Source of the DNA: Cenarchaeum sp. | GTDB taxonomy: Archaea > Thermoproteota > Nitrososphaeria > Nitrososphaerales > Nitrosopumilaceae | Direction of reading: 5' to 3' | NCBI GenBank assembly: GCA_020027365.1 | Contig: JAHRAJ010000027.1 | Coordinates: 1-5,951, forward strand | DNA: 5,951 nt | Shown here: piece after piece, positions 1-5,771 of the stretch | Position numbering within the stretch: the first letter of the stretch is position 1 | Layout of the letters: each line of letters begins with the position of its first letter | Notes under the pieces: generated by a model | Databases searched by the model: none | The model's input: the letters and a program-made list of their open reading frames with translations, nothing else | Told to the model about the DNA's origin: nothing | Position numbers and translations under genes: made by a program

Positions 1-2
1 AA

Positions 3-460
3 GAGGAGGGAATGCGGTACACGGACTGGGTGATAACCACGCTGTTCTACTCTGCACTCCATTGGTAAACGAATACACGTCCAAACTATCAGACGCCGTG
101 CCAACCGGCCATGAAAGGCGTAGCAAGATGATATGTGAAAAACTGCCCGACATATACAAAGATTATTGTAAACTGCAAGAGCTTAGCAACAGGTCCAGAT
201 ACGACGTAGAATCGGTCAAGCTCACACCGGAGGAAAAAAGGGAGGCCCTGCGTTGTCACAAAAGGATTCATGATCGGGTGGCGGATCGCCTAAAATATTG
301 GGTGATTTTTGTAGCACATTGGTTTTTCCACCGTTATTTTCAATCCGTACCGGCTTGTCGTGCGACCGTTGTACCCGTTGAAGATCCACACCCGGCCGGC
401 ACATCTCGGGATGGCCACGCCGGCGGCGGCGTCACATGTCATGCCGCCGGGCATGAATGA
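3..460 (+). pseudogene. HEPN-like domain protein, frameshifted and cut by the window edge
   Basis: Two frames must be joined. One frame, open from base 3 with an ATG at 12, reads DWVITTLFYSALHW and stops at TAA 66-68. The next frame continues from about 65 with VNEYTSKL, then PTGHERR, then an IYKDYCKLQELSNRSRYD segment. Joined, this resembles the core of HEPN-type helical proteins: a D-W-x3-x-FY-x-ALH-W/Y-V-x-x-Y helix, then P-x-x-H-x-x-R, then Y-x-x-L-x-x-x-S-x-x-x-RYD. Family knowledge: HEPN proteins are often RNases or nucleotidyltransferase partners in toxin-antitoxin and defence loci. No clear R-x4-6-H catalytic motif is visible here and no partner gene is present. The second frame runs to TGA 458-460, but past the K of ADRLK (about base 292) it becomes His/Gly/Pro-rich and loses any family look. 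A TAA at 291-293 in another frame suggests the true end was there. The N-terminus probably extends upstream of base 1. A sequencing error is the main alternative to a real pseudogene. Confidence 0.6.
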
Positions 461-653
461 TGCAATGGGCATTGGCTCATGTAGCGAACACGCCCATCAT
501 ACGTCCAGTATTTCGGATCTTGGCCGGGGTGGTGCTCATCGATTGCAGTATGTGAAAATCATGTTTGGCTGATTTTGTAGCGATGATGGGAGGATCCACA
601 TTCCTGCAGACGGACGGGGTGTCTTGGGGGCCTTTTTGCACGCCCATCGGAGG

Positions 654-696
654 GGCCAACCACGGTTCGTCTGATCTGAATCGTGGGATTCTGGCC
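654..696. repeat. Stem-loop (9-bp stem plus outer GGCC pair)
   Basis: The arms 660-668 (CCACGGTTC) and 678-686 (GAATCGTGG) pair over 9 positions with one G-T wobble around a 9-base loop (669-677). Further out, GGCC at 654-657 can pair with GGCC at 693-696 across an unequal internal loop. No T-run follows, so it is not an ordinary terminator. It lies about 105-150 bases upstream of pth2. It could be a structured leader or small RNA, a protein-binding inverted repeat, or chance. The function is unknown. Confidence 0.4.
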
Positions 697-733
697 AAAA
701 GGCAACCATACGGCCGCAAACCTGTCTGATCTG
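669..733. repeat. 10-bp direct repeat GTCTGATCTG
   Basis: GTCTGATCTG occurs at 669-678 and again at 724-733, a centre-to-centre distance of 55 bases. The first copy fills the loop of the 654-696 hairpin. The second has only weak flanking pairing. Both lie upstream of pth2, so paired regulator sites are conceivable, but a chance repeat of this length is also possible. Confidence 0.35.
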
Positions 734-770
734 TGGTGTGATGCAAAAACCGAGGATCGAGATTACCAAC

Positions 771-779
771 GTTTTTTTC
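771..779 (+). promoter_or_regulatory. Possible T-rich promoter box of pth2
   Basis: A run of seven T (772-778) is centred about 27 bases before the pth2 ATG at 802. That is the spacing seen for the better TATA-like boxes before the 1545 and 4807 genes. It lacks alternating A/T, so it is a poor TATA box and could instead be a terminator-type T-run from upstream transcription. Low confidence. Confidence 0.25.
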
Positions 780-801
780 CAACCATGGTGATTGCAGGTA
801 G

Positions 802-1206
802 ATGGGCGGCAGAAACGACTACGACTACGACGGCCATGTGCGCGGTGGGGATTCATGCATAAAGCAGGTTGTTGCAGTCCGGACCGATCTTGGGATGGGC
901 AAGGGCAAGGTGGCCGCCCAGGTGGGCCACGCATGCGTCATGGGGGCCGAACATGTGCGAAAATCCAACCCTGGTTGGTTTGACGCGTGGATGCGGCTTG
1001 GCCAGGAAAAGGTGGTGGTACGGGTTGACGGACCCCGGGAGCTCCGGGAGGTAAAGATGGCGGCAATCGATCTAGGCGTCCCGTGGGCAGAGGTGACTGA
1101 TGCGGGGCGCACGCAGATTGCCCCCGGGACGACCACGTGCATCTCGGTGGGCCCTGCTCCTGAGGACGTGGTGGACAGGATAACCGGCGAGCTTCGCTTG
1201 CTCTGA
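802..1206 (+). CDS. pth2: Peptidyl-tRNA hydrolase, Pth2 type
   Basis: Pth2 hydrolyses the ester bond of peptidyl-tRNAs that drop off the ribosome, releasing peptide and reusable tRNA; it acts in the cytosol. The family signature is clear: VVAVRTDLGMGKGK (residues 23-36) with the conserved Lys cluster, AAQVGHA (38-44), a QEKVVVRV strand (68-75), the active-site motif TDAGRTQIAPGT (99-110), and a C-terminal DRITGELRLL. The protein is 134 residues, against about 115-120 for archaeal relatives. The excess is an N-terminal extension of about 19 residues (GGRNDYDYDG...) with no family counterpart. ATG 802 is the only in-frame ATG before the core. GTG at 838 would give a 122-residue protein closer to family size, but neither start has a Shine-Dalgarno site. 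The domain assignment is secure; the start is not. It is followed by a 338-base gap, so it is probably its own transcription unit. Confidence 0.95.
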   Translation: MGGRNDYDYDGHVRGGDSCIKQVVAVRTDLGMGKGKVAAQVGHACVMGAEHVRKSNPGWFDAWMRLGQEKVVVRVDGPRELREVKMAAIDLGVPWAEVTDAGRTQIAPGTTTCISVGPAPEDVVDRITGELRLL

Positions 1207-1379
1207 TGATGACCTGATTGTGATTACGCTGATGGTGACGGCACGACGATCCGTTGGCGGCTCAGCTGCGGGACGTCGTCCGTTGGTCCAACCGCGGCGG
1301 CGGCTTTCCATGCATTGCAGTTTGCACCCCACAATCCATGTGTTTTGTAAAAACGGCACGTTGATCTCCGTCTATTGAT

Positions 1380-1502
1380 CCGTGGACGGGATCATCCCAA
1401 AGTTTTCGCGGATGCGTCATCTGCCGGGCGGCAGATGCGTTGCCGTCGCCACCGGTCTGCCGCACCCACACCGATGATCTGCCGCCCGGCCGCCGTCCAC
1501 GG
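1380..1502. repeat. Nested inverted repeats upstream of the propeller gene
   Basis: Outer arms of 10 bp, CCGTGGACGG at 1380-1389 and CCGTCCACGG at 1493-1502, are perfect reverse complements. Inside them, arms of 14 bp at 1423-1436 (GCCGGGCGGCAGAT) and 1477-1490 (ATCTGCCGCCCGGC) are also perfect. The right-hand arms are only 2 bases apart and the left-hand ones 33 bases apart, so the fold is asymmetric. The structure ends about 10 bases before the TATA-like box at 1513. If the downstream transcript is leaderless, the repeats lie outside its mRNA, and DNA-level operator sites or the pth2 3' end are the likelier roles. Confidence 0.5.
1418..1437. repeat. Perfect 8-bp hairpin with GGGC loop
   Basis: CATCTGCC (1418-1425), loop GGGC (1426-1429) and GGCAGATG (1430-1437) form a perfect, GC-rich stem. 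It uses the same bases as the left inner arm of the nested inverted repeat, so the local hairpin and the long-range pairing with 1477-1490 exclude each other. No T-run follows closely. Confidence 0.5.
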
Positions 1503-1512
1503 GAGCGTGCAA

Positions 1513-1521
1513 AACATATTA
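1513..1521 (+). promoter_or_regulatory. TATA-like box of the propeller gene
   Basis: AACATATTA, an AT-only patch but for one C in GC-rich surroundings, is centred about 28 bases before ATG 1545. In archaea the TATA box lies about 25-27 bases before the transcription start, so the predicted transcript would begin at or next to the ATG, that is, leaderless. This supports ATG 1545 over the upstream TTG at 1440. Confidence 0.6.
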
Positions 1522-1544
1522 ACGGCCTCGGATGCCGCGTTCGT

Positions 1545-3419
1545 ATGAAAAAGCGCCCCAAGAGCATACTTGCATTTGCATTTCTGGGCGGGATCATGGT
1601 GACCTCCGGGGTGGTCATTGCAATACCCGGGGCGGAGCCCAACGATCCAAACCAGACGTTTACCAAGACCGGCACCCCCGCGGACAACTTTCCAGACGAG
1701 CAGCGGGCGCAGTTTTGCGGCAACGGGACTGCCGGCTCGACCGCGTATGTGAGCGAATACCACGTCCCGACGGAGTGCACCCAGCCGCTGGCGATGGCGT
1801 CAGATCCGGACGGCAACATCTGGTTTGTCCAGGCCAACACCGGCAACATTGCGCGGTTTGATCCAGGCTCTGGAAACTTTTCCGAGTACGACAACCCTGC
1901 ATGGCCGGACGGCGCAACCTCGATGGTGTGGGGGCTTGACTATTCATCCGACCACTCCTTTTGGTATACCGATGAGACGTACGACTCTGTCTGGAGGTTC
2001 TCCATAGATGATGAAGAGTACAACCGGCTCGACTTTCCATCGACCGGAAACTCGCTGCCACAGCGCATCATGATTGACGGCTCGCAGGTAATCATAAACG
2101 ACTTTACCGGCAGCCAGCTTGTGTTCATGGACGCCAGCGCGCACGCCGATGACGCATCCCCCGTCACCGTAAAGTCCCCGCTGCCTAGATCGGTCACTGC
2201 CGCGTTTGCAAAAAACCCCGACTCTACCATCTGGTATACCAACTGGATACCGGAGCGCGGCGGCATCCTAGTGCATTTTGACCACCCGCGGTATGTGGTT
2301 GATCTGAGGAATGCCGACGCGGGGACCGCCGCGTCGGGCGGGCCGGACATCCGCGGGTACGTGGCCTCCTTCAACCTCCCGCCTGGTTCTGCGGCAATAA
2401 ACGGGATTGTGGCCGATGACACGGGCGTGGTGTGGCTTGCCGACTCTGCATCGTCAAACTTTTACAGCTTTAATCCGGGCACCCAGTCTTACACCGTGTA
2501 TGCGACATCACCTGTCCCCGAGTCTACGTACGGCAACCAGACGGGCCTGATAAAGACGCCTCCCGCATCGCGGCCCTACTGGATTGCGACAAACGACGCG
2601 GGCAACATAGTCTTCAACGAAGAGACCGCCAACCGGATCGGGGTCTTTGATCCGCGCACCGAAAGGCTGGTCGAGTACAACATCCCGTCTGCCAACCCAG
2701 AGTGGTATGACTGTGACGGCATGCCGGGGTGCGGCATATCACAGGCGCTTGATTTCATCACGGTCGGGGACAAGATTTGGTTTAGCGGGTGGGTGACCAA
2801 CAACATCGGGGTGATCGACACCTCGATCGCCCCCGAAATCGATGTGGGGGTTGGCAACGACCTGGTGTATTACGGCAACGACACGTCGGTAACCATGACG
2901 GTCGAGTCTAGATCCGACTCTGTGATCACGCTCGTATCTGGGGGCGGTGCCGGGGACCTTGTCACGCTAGAGCCGTCGGATCCGTGGACCGGCCTGCTGG
3001 CAGACGGCGAATCCGCGGACGTGTCATTTGACATATCTGTGGCAGACGAGCTGCCGCCTGGCCGGTACAAGGTCCTTTTGGGGGCCATGACGCCCGACAT
3101 TGCCGTTTCAGAGTTTTTCACGCTGGCGGTCGGCGAGGATCCAAACCAGGCGTTGATCGACGAGATTAGGAGGCAGATTGCCAGCGGGGAGCTGCCGATC
3201 GAGGATGTGCAGGACATTCCGCTTCCACCCGACGCCGACACCACCGCGCCTGCCGGTGGGGATGATGGAGACGGCATGACGCCGGATGACGGCATGATGG
3301 ACGGCGCAGACGACGACAACAACGGCATGATGGACGGCGCAGACGACAACGGCGACGGTGATACCAGCGACGGCGCCGAGGATGATGCCTCCCCTGCACC
3401 AAGCTCACAAGAACCGTAA
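1545..3419 (+). CDS. Secreted Vgb/NHL-like beta-propeller protein with Ig-like domain and acidic tail
   Basis: The product is an exported protein of 624 residues. Residues 1-30 are a signal peptide or N-terminal anchor: KKRPK, then a hydrophobic stretch at about 8-27, then AIPGA. Residues about 70-425 carry recurring blade motifs of the streptogramin lyase (Vgb)/SMP-30/NHL type: GNIWF (W93), SFWYTD (W140), TIWYTN (W230), VVWLAD (W297), IVFNEE (F357) followed by ANRIGVFDP, and KIWFSGW (W412) followed by NNIGVID. I infer six or seven blades. Residues about 430-531 look like an Ig-like or CARDB-like beta-sandwich. From about 560 the tail is Asp/Gly-rich with an 11-residue repeat. The only cysteines are C58, C78, C390 and C396, which suits two disulfides outside the cell. 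There is no C-terminal transmembrane anchor. I cannot identify the Vgb catalytic histidines, so antibiotic lyase activity should not be assumed. A binding or surface role is as likely. The stop overlaps truD (TAATG). Confidence 0.85.
   Translation: MKKRPKSILAFAFLGGIMVTSGVVIAIPGAEPNDPNQTFTKTGTPADNFPDEQRAQFCGNGTAGSTAYVSEYHVPTECTQPLAMASDPDGNIWFVQANTGNIARFDPGSGNFSEYDNPAWPDGATSMVWGLDYSSDHSFWYTDETYDSVWRFSIDDEEYNRLDFPSTGNSLPQRIMIDGSQVIINDFTGSQLVFMDASAHADDASPVTVKSPLPRSVTAAFAKNPDSTIWYTNWIPERGGILVHFDHPRYVVDLRNADAGTAASGGPDIRGYVASFNLPPGSAAINGIVADDTGVVWLADSASSNFYSFNPGTQSYTVYATSPVPESTYGNQTGLIKTPPASRPYWIATNDAGNIVFNEETANRIGVFDPRTERLVEYNIPSANPEWYDCDGMPGCGISQALDFITVGDKIWFSGWVTNNIGVIDTSIAPEIDVGVGNDLVYYGNDTSVTMTVESRSDSVITLVSGGGAGDLVTLEPSDPWTGLLADGESADVSFDISVADELPPGRYKVLLGAMTPDIAVSEFFTLAVGEDPNQALIDEIRRQIASGELPIEDVQDIPLPPDADTTAPAGGDDGDGMTPDDGMMDGADDDNNGMMDGADDNGDGDTSDGAEDDASPAPSSQEP
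3288..3347 (+). repeat. In-frame acidic repeat, 33-base period
   Basis: A 24-base unit at 3291-3314 recurs exactly at 3324-3347. The 33-base period encodes GMMDGADD twice, separated by DNN. An imperfect relative (GMTPDDGMMDG) precedes it and DNGDGDTSDGAEDD follows. The DNGDGD stretch resembles the D-x-D/N-x-D-G calcium loops of thrombospondin type 3, EF-hand or dockerin repeats. Calcium binding is an inference only. The exact DNA identity suggests recent duplication. Confidence 0.7.
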
Positions 3420-4714
3420 TGTCCCGGCAACCGGATGGTGACGGCGGCGCAGGCGGCAACCGCCCGGATGCCGCATCTGCATCCGTGGCTCGCCGCCCCG
3501 TCCCGGGAATCGACTCTGAGGTCGGCATGCTGTGCTATTCCACAGGATTTGCCGGGTGCGGGGGATCCATCAAAAAAAGCCCGCAGGACTTTGAGGTCAC
3601 CGAGATCATCTCCGACGGGGCTCGGTCGCTGATTGGGGACGATGCGGGCGCATATCCGGTGTATGTGCTCACAAAGACCGGCATTGACACAAACCATGCG
3701 CTGTCATGGGCGTACCGTGACACGGGTCTCCGCCTGCGGTCGATGGGACTCAAGGACGCAAACGCGGTGACCACCCAGTATGTCTACTGTACGGCAAAAA
3801 GGGGCGCCGACGCACCCGGAGCATTTGAGGCAAAAAGATACTCGCTGAGGCGCCTGGGATATACAAAAAAGCCGCTCTCCAGGAGGCACATGACCGGAAA
3901 CCGGTTTGCGGTGAGGATATCCGGATCCAGCTCCGGGGCCGGGGCATTTGACGAGCACGGCAGAATCCTAAATTTTTACGGGCATCAGAGGTTTGGCTCT
4001 GCCCGTCCGGTGACGCACCTGGTGGGCAAGGCCCTCGTACAACAGCGATACGATGATGCGGTCGACTATGTCTTGTCACATGCGTCGGAATATGACACGC
4101 CAGAACGTGCAGAGGTGCGTGCCTTGATGGCAGACCGTTCGCGTCTTGCACAGGTGTATGACAACATTCCGGCCGGAATGGATCTTGAGCGCAGGTTGGT
4201 ATCCGAGCTTGTCAGGCACAACGACGCGCCCCGTGCAATAAGGGCGCTTCCCGTCGACATGCGAAGGTTTTACGTCCAGGCATACCAGTCATACCTGTTC
4301 AACCTGACGGTGAGCCGCGCCTTTGGCGATGGGGATGACCTGTTTGCGCCCCGTGAAGGCGACGTGTGCTATGGCGGGGACGGAGTCCTGGGCAAGTATG
4401 CCGGTGCATCCGGCGGCGGCGGCGGACAGCGCCTTGCCGTCCCAACCGTCGGATATTCCTACTACAAAAAGACCAGGTTTGATCCCCACGTATCCGCAGT
4501 CCTGAGGGGCGAGGGCGTTGCCCCCCGGGACTTTTACATCAAGGCGATGCAAGAGGCAAGCGCCGCGGGGGGGTTTCGAAACGCCGCCGTTGGCGTTGAC
4601 GGCTTTGAGGCCTGCGGCGACCGTGTCTCCTTTACGCTATCAAGGGGCTCGTTTGCAACCGTGGTTCTGCGGGAGATTATAAAGCCCACCGATCCTATCG
4701 CCTGCGGGTTTTAG
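3419..4714 (+). CDS. truD: tRNA pseudouridine synthase TruD
   Basis: TruD/Pus7 enzymes isomerise uridine to pseudouridine in tRNA, classically at U13. Some archaeal and yeast members also act at position 35 of tRNA-Tyr. The 431-residue length fits the archaeal family. Landmarks in order: GGSIKKSPQDFEVTEI (48-63), TKTGIDT (85-91), the catalytic motif MGLKDANAVTTQ (109-120) with D113 as the expected nucleophilic Asp, GNRFAVRISG (160-169), NFYGHQRFG (185-193) followed by RPVTHLVG, VQAYQSYLFN (286-295), and the C-terminal SRGSFATVVLREIIKP (408-423). Archaeal homologues begin near the PGIDSEVG segment, so the first 25 or so residues (Gly/Asp/Ala-rich) are an extension. GTG at 3485 or ATG at 3527 are alternative starts. 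ATG 3419 is kept because it overlaps the upstream stop in TAATG, implying translational coupling. No TATA box precedes it. A Gly run at 332-336 comes from a GGC microsatellite. Confidence 0.96.
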   Translation: MSRQPDGDGGAGGNRPDAASASVARRPVPGIDSEVGMLCYSTGFAGCGGSIKKSPQDFEVTEIISDGARSLIGDDAGAYPVYVLTKTGIDTNHALSWAYRDTGLRLRSMGLKDANAVTTQYVYCTAKRGADAPGAFEAKRYSLRRLGYTKKPLSRRHMTGNRFAVRISGSSSGAGAFDEHGRILNFYGHQRFGSARPVTHLVGKALVQQRYDDAVDYVLSHASEYDTPERAEVRALMADRSRLAQVYDNIPAGMDLERRLVSELVRHNDAPRAIRALPVDMRRFYVQAYQSYLFNLTVSRAFGDGDDLFAPREGDVCYGGDGVLGKYAGASGGGGGQRLAVPTVGYSYYKKTRFDPHVSAVLRGEGVAPRDFYIKAMQEASAAGGFRNAAVGVDGFEACGDRVSFTLSRGSFATVVLREIIKPTDPIACGF

Positions 4715-4724
4715 CCTGCAGGCG
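4699..4724. repeat. Inverted repeat over the truD stop codon
   Basis: CGCCTGC (4699-4705) and GCAGGCG (4718-4724) pair perfectly over 7 bp, with a 12-base loop holding the TAG stop (4712-4714). The right side also contains the palindrome CCTGCAGG (4715-4722). The T-runs only come about 40 bases later, so this is not a classical intrinsic terminator, but it could stabilise the mRNA 3' end. Confidence 0.4.
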
Positions 4725-4765
4725 CCCGGATTTGGGTGAACAGAATTGATCAAACTAACAAATGA

Positions 4766-4783
4766 TTTTTTGTCTCCTTTTTT
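4766..4783 (+). terminator. T-rich terminator of the truD transcript
   Basis: Two runs of six T (4766-4771 and 4778-4783) separated by GTCTCC lie about 50-70 bases after the truD stop. Archaeal RNA polymerase terminates on T-rich tracts without needing a hairpin. The second run also overlaps the probable TATA box of the next gene. Confidence 0.5.
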
Positions 4784-4787
4784 AATC
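4778..4787 (+). promoter_or_regulatory. TATA-like box of the 4807 membrane protein gene
   Basis: TTTTTTAAT followed by CC is centred about 25 bases before the GTG at 4807, so the transcript would start at or next to that codon. An in-frame TAG at 4789-4791 rules out any earlier start, which agrees with a leaderless GTG start. Confidence 0.55.
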
Positions 4788-4806
4788 CTAGGGCACAATC
4801 AACGGT

Positions 4807-5499
4807 GTGTACAACTGGGAGCAGGGCGAATCCGAATCAAAACGGCCATCACACACGGGGCTAATCCTCTTTGTGGTGGCCGCAACCCTGGCCATCGTGA
4901 TATTCCTCACATTCCACCCCCAGATAGACCAGATTAACCGCGAATCCCCCATTCTCATCAACATCATGTTTGTGCCTGCAATGGCCATCGGGTTTCTTTA
5001 CGGCATGAGGATTACGGAGCGGGCCGTGCGCCCGTCTGAAACCCGGAGTCCGATTGGGCGTTCGATGGCCAAAATATTCCTGTTCTTTTTTGTGATCGGC
5101 GGGATGTTTAGCTCTGTCAACTTTGCGCTCAACGGGGGCAGCGTGGTGCCTGACATCTCGCTGCTCAACGAGGGGCTGCTGGAGTGGGCCAGCCAGTTTG
5201 TCACCGCAAACGGGGGTGCCACATTCCTAATCCTGTCCAGCATAACACTGATGGCATCCGCCACCAAGCGCATCGTGGGCATGAGCTCTGGTGCCCTGAA
5301 CAGGACGGTCACATTTGTCGGAACATTCGTGTTCTTTAGCATGCTGGCGCTAAGCTTTACAAAGTCTGATCCGACTGGCGCCGGCGTATTCCTGTATACG
5401 TTTTACCAGGCGGGGATTGTAGGCGGTGCCTTTTTTGCGATGAACAGGCTCACCAAAAACCTCAACAACTGGGAAAATTTTACCGGCGGCTACGACTAG
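4807..5499 (+). CDS. Membrane protein with about six transmembrane segments, function unknown
   Basis: I do not recognise the family. The 230-residue product has hydrophobic segments at about 17-37, 48-67, 88-109, 137-152 (weaker), 168-184 and 191-212, so roughly six membrane passes, with short polar ends (MYNWEQGESESK at the start, NLNNWENFTGGYD at the end). Basic patches (RITERAVRP 68-76, ATKRIVG 152-158) mark likely cytosolic loops. No channel, transporter or enzyme motif is evident, and there are no cysteines. GTG 4807 is the only possible start because an in-frame stop lies 16 bases upstream. The T-rich box centred about 25 bases before it supports a monocistronic leaderless mRNA. The gene converges on the minus-strand gene below and shares its stop-codon bases. 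Clean codon structure and membrane character make it a real gene. Confidence 0.85.
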   Translation: MYNWEQGESESKRPSHTGLILFVVAATLAIVIFLTFHPQIDQINRESPILINIMFVPAMAIGFLYGMRITERAVRPSETRSPIGRSMAKIFLFFFVIGGMFSSVNFALNGGSVVPDISLLNEGLLEWASQFVTANGGATFLILSSITLMASATKRIVGMSSGALNRTVTFVGTFVFFSMLALSFTKSDPTGAGVFLYTFYQAGIVGGAFFAMNRLTKNLNNWENFTGGYD

Positions 5500-5771
5500 C
5501 CATCACCGGTGTATATGCCTGAACTGGGAGTGTTTATCCTGTCGGTATATTTTGAGCACGACGGATCGGCAAAGTCCATCTCCTTGCAACGGTCAAACTC
5601 TGCGGTCTTTGCCCTCTGCAGACTGTCTGCATACAGCACATCGCCCCCGATGAACAGCGCGATCAGCCCTATTGCGGCGAGTCCCCCGGCGACTACCACC
5701 ATCGACCATCCGACAGCCCTGTAGTTGTGCGGATCCTTTTCTACCACGGCAACCCCCATAATGCGCGGCAT
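5496..5771 (-). CDS. Small single-pass membrane protein, function unknown
   Basis: From ATG 5771 the product is 91 residues. It has a polar N-terminus (VVEKDPHNYRAVGW, residues 9-22), one transmembrane helix at about 22-43 (SMVVVAGG... to ALFIGG), then a charged tail with two cysteines, C62 and C72, in RCKEMDFADPSC. I do not recognise the family. The start is uncertain. ATG 5771 has AAGGA four bases upstream; ATG 5759 is the next Met. GTG 5747 lies about 26 bases after AATAAAT (5770-5776) and would give an 83-residue protein starting MVEKDPHN under the leaderless pattern seen elsewhere in the window. The paired cysteines could form a disulfide or bind metal if the tail faces outward, but this is inference. 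The gene converges on the 4807 gene with a 4-base overlap. Confidence 0.75.
   Translation of the reverse strand: MPRIMGVAVVEKDPHNYRAVGWSMVVVAGGLAAIGLIALFIGGDVLYADSLQRAKTAEFDRCKEMDFADPSCSKYTDRINTPSSGIYTGDG

Larger units (their letters stand above)
461..801. other. Intergenic region, no supported gene
   Basis: No reading frame here, on either strand, has a recognisable protein. The longer minus-strand frames start at weak codons or run antisense into pth2 and have unbiased-looking translations. The region holds a hairpin at 654-696, a 10-bp direct repeat at 669-678 and 724-733, an 8-bp inverted pair (CCCATCAT about 492-499 and ATGATGGG about 583-590), and a T-run at 772-778 close to pth2. TGATTTTGTAGC at 570-581 nearly repeats TGATTTTTGTAGC at 303-315, inside the presumed tail of the HEPN-like pseudogene. 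I found no tRNA-like box A/T-loop pair and no convincing C/D-box RNA. Confidence 0.6.
1207..1512. other. Intergenic region between pth2 and the propeller gene
   Basis: No gene is supported here. A TTG-started extension of the downstream frame begins at 1440, but its first 35 residues are Pro/Arg-rich and lie upstream of a good TATA-like box and a normal signal peptide, so I treat them as untranslated. The region holds a TGATCC/GGATCA hairpin (1376-1394), nested inverted repeats (1380-1502), a tight hairpin (1418-1437) and a small GTTTT/AAAAC palindrome (1342-1354). No clear terminator T-run follows pth2. The minus-strand frame across 1262-1894 is antisense to the propeller coding region and is not supported. 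Confidence 0.6.

Noticed and set aside
62..68. Programmed -1 frameshifting in the HEPN-like gene
   Set aside because: The site ATTGGTAAAC has no X-XXY-YYZ slippery sequence and no obvious downstream pseudoknot; a lost base is simpler.
420..450. CCGGCGGC/GCCGCCGG inverted repeat as a terminator of the HEPN-like gene
   Set aside because: The 8-bp stem is real but no T-run follows, and GGC/GCC-rich inverted pairs are easy to find by chance in GC-rich DNA.
477..934. Two overlapping minus-strand frames across the pth2 upstream region
   Set aside because: One starts at TTG, the other is antisense to pth2; neither has a ribosome site, promoter or recognisable product.
1204..1240. C-box-like ATGATGA at 1206-1212 with CTGA at 1214-1217 and 1229-1232, suggesting a C/D-box guide RNA
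   Set aside because: The first CTGA is one base from the C box, the C'/D' set is imperfect, there is no terminal stem, and the C box overlaps the pth2 stop. The spacing does not fit a functional C/D RNA.
1440..1544. TTG-started N-terminal extension of the propeller protein
   Set aside because: It would put 35 Pro/Arg-rich residues before a normal signal peptide and would place the TATA-like box inside the coding region.
1262..1894. Minus-strand reading frame of 210 codons
   Set aside because: It is antisense to the intergenic repeats and the propeller N-terminus. Openness comes from high GC content, and nothing in it resembles a protein family.
2870..3697. Long minus-strand reading frame of 275 codons
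   Set aside because: It runs antisense to the propeller tail and truD start; its Ser/Pro-rich translation is the mirror of the Asp/Gly repeats, with no recognisable domain.
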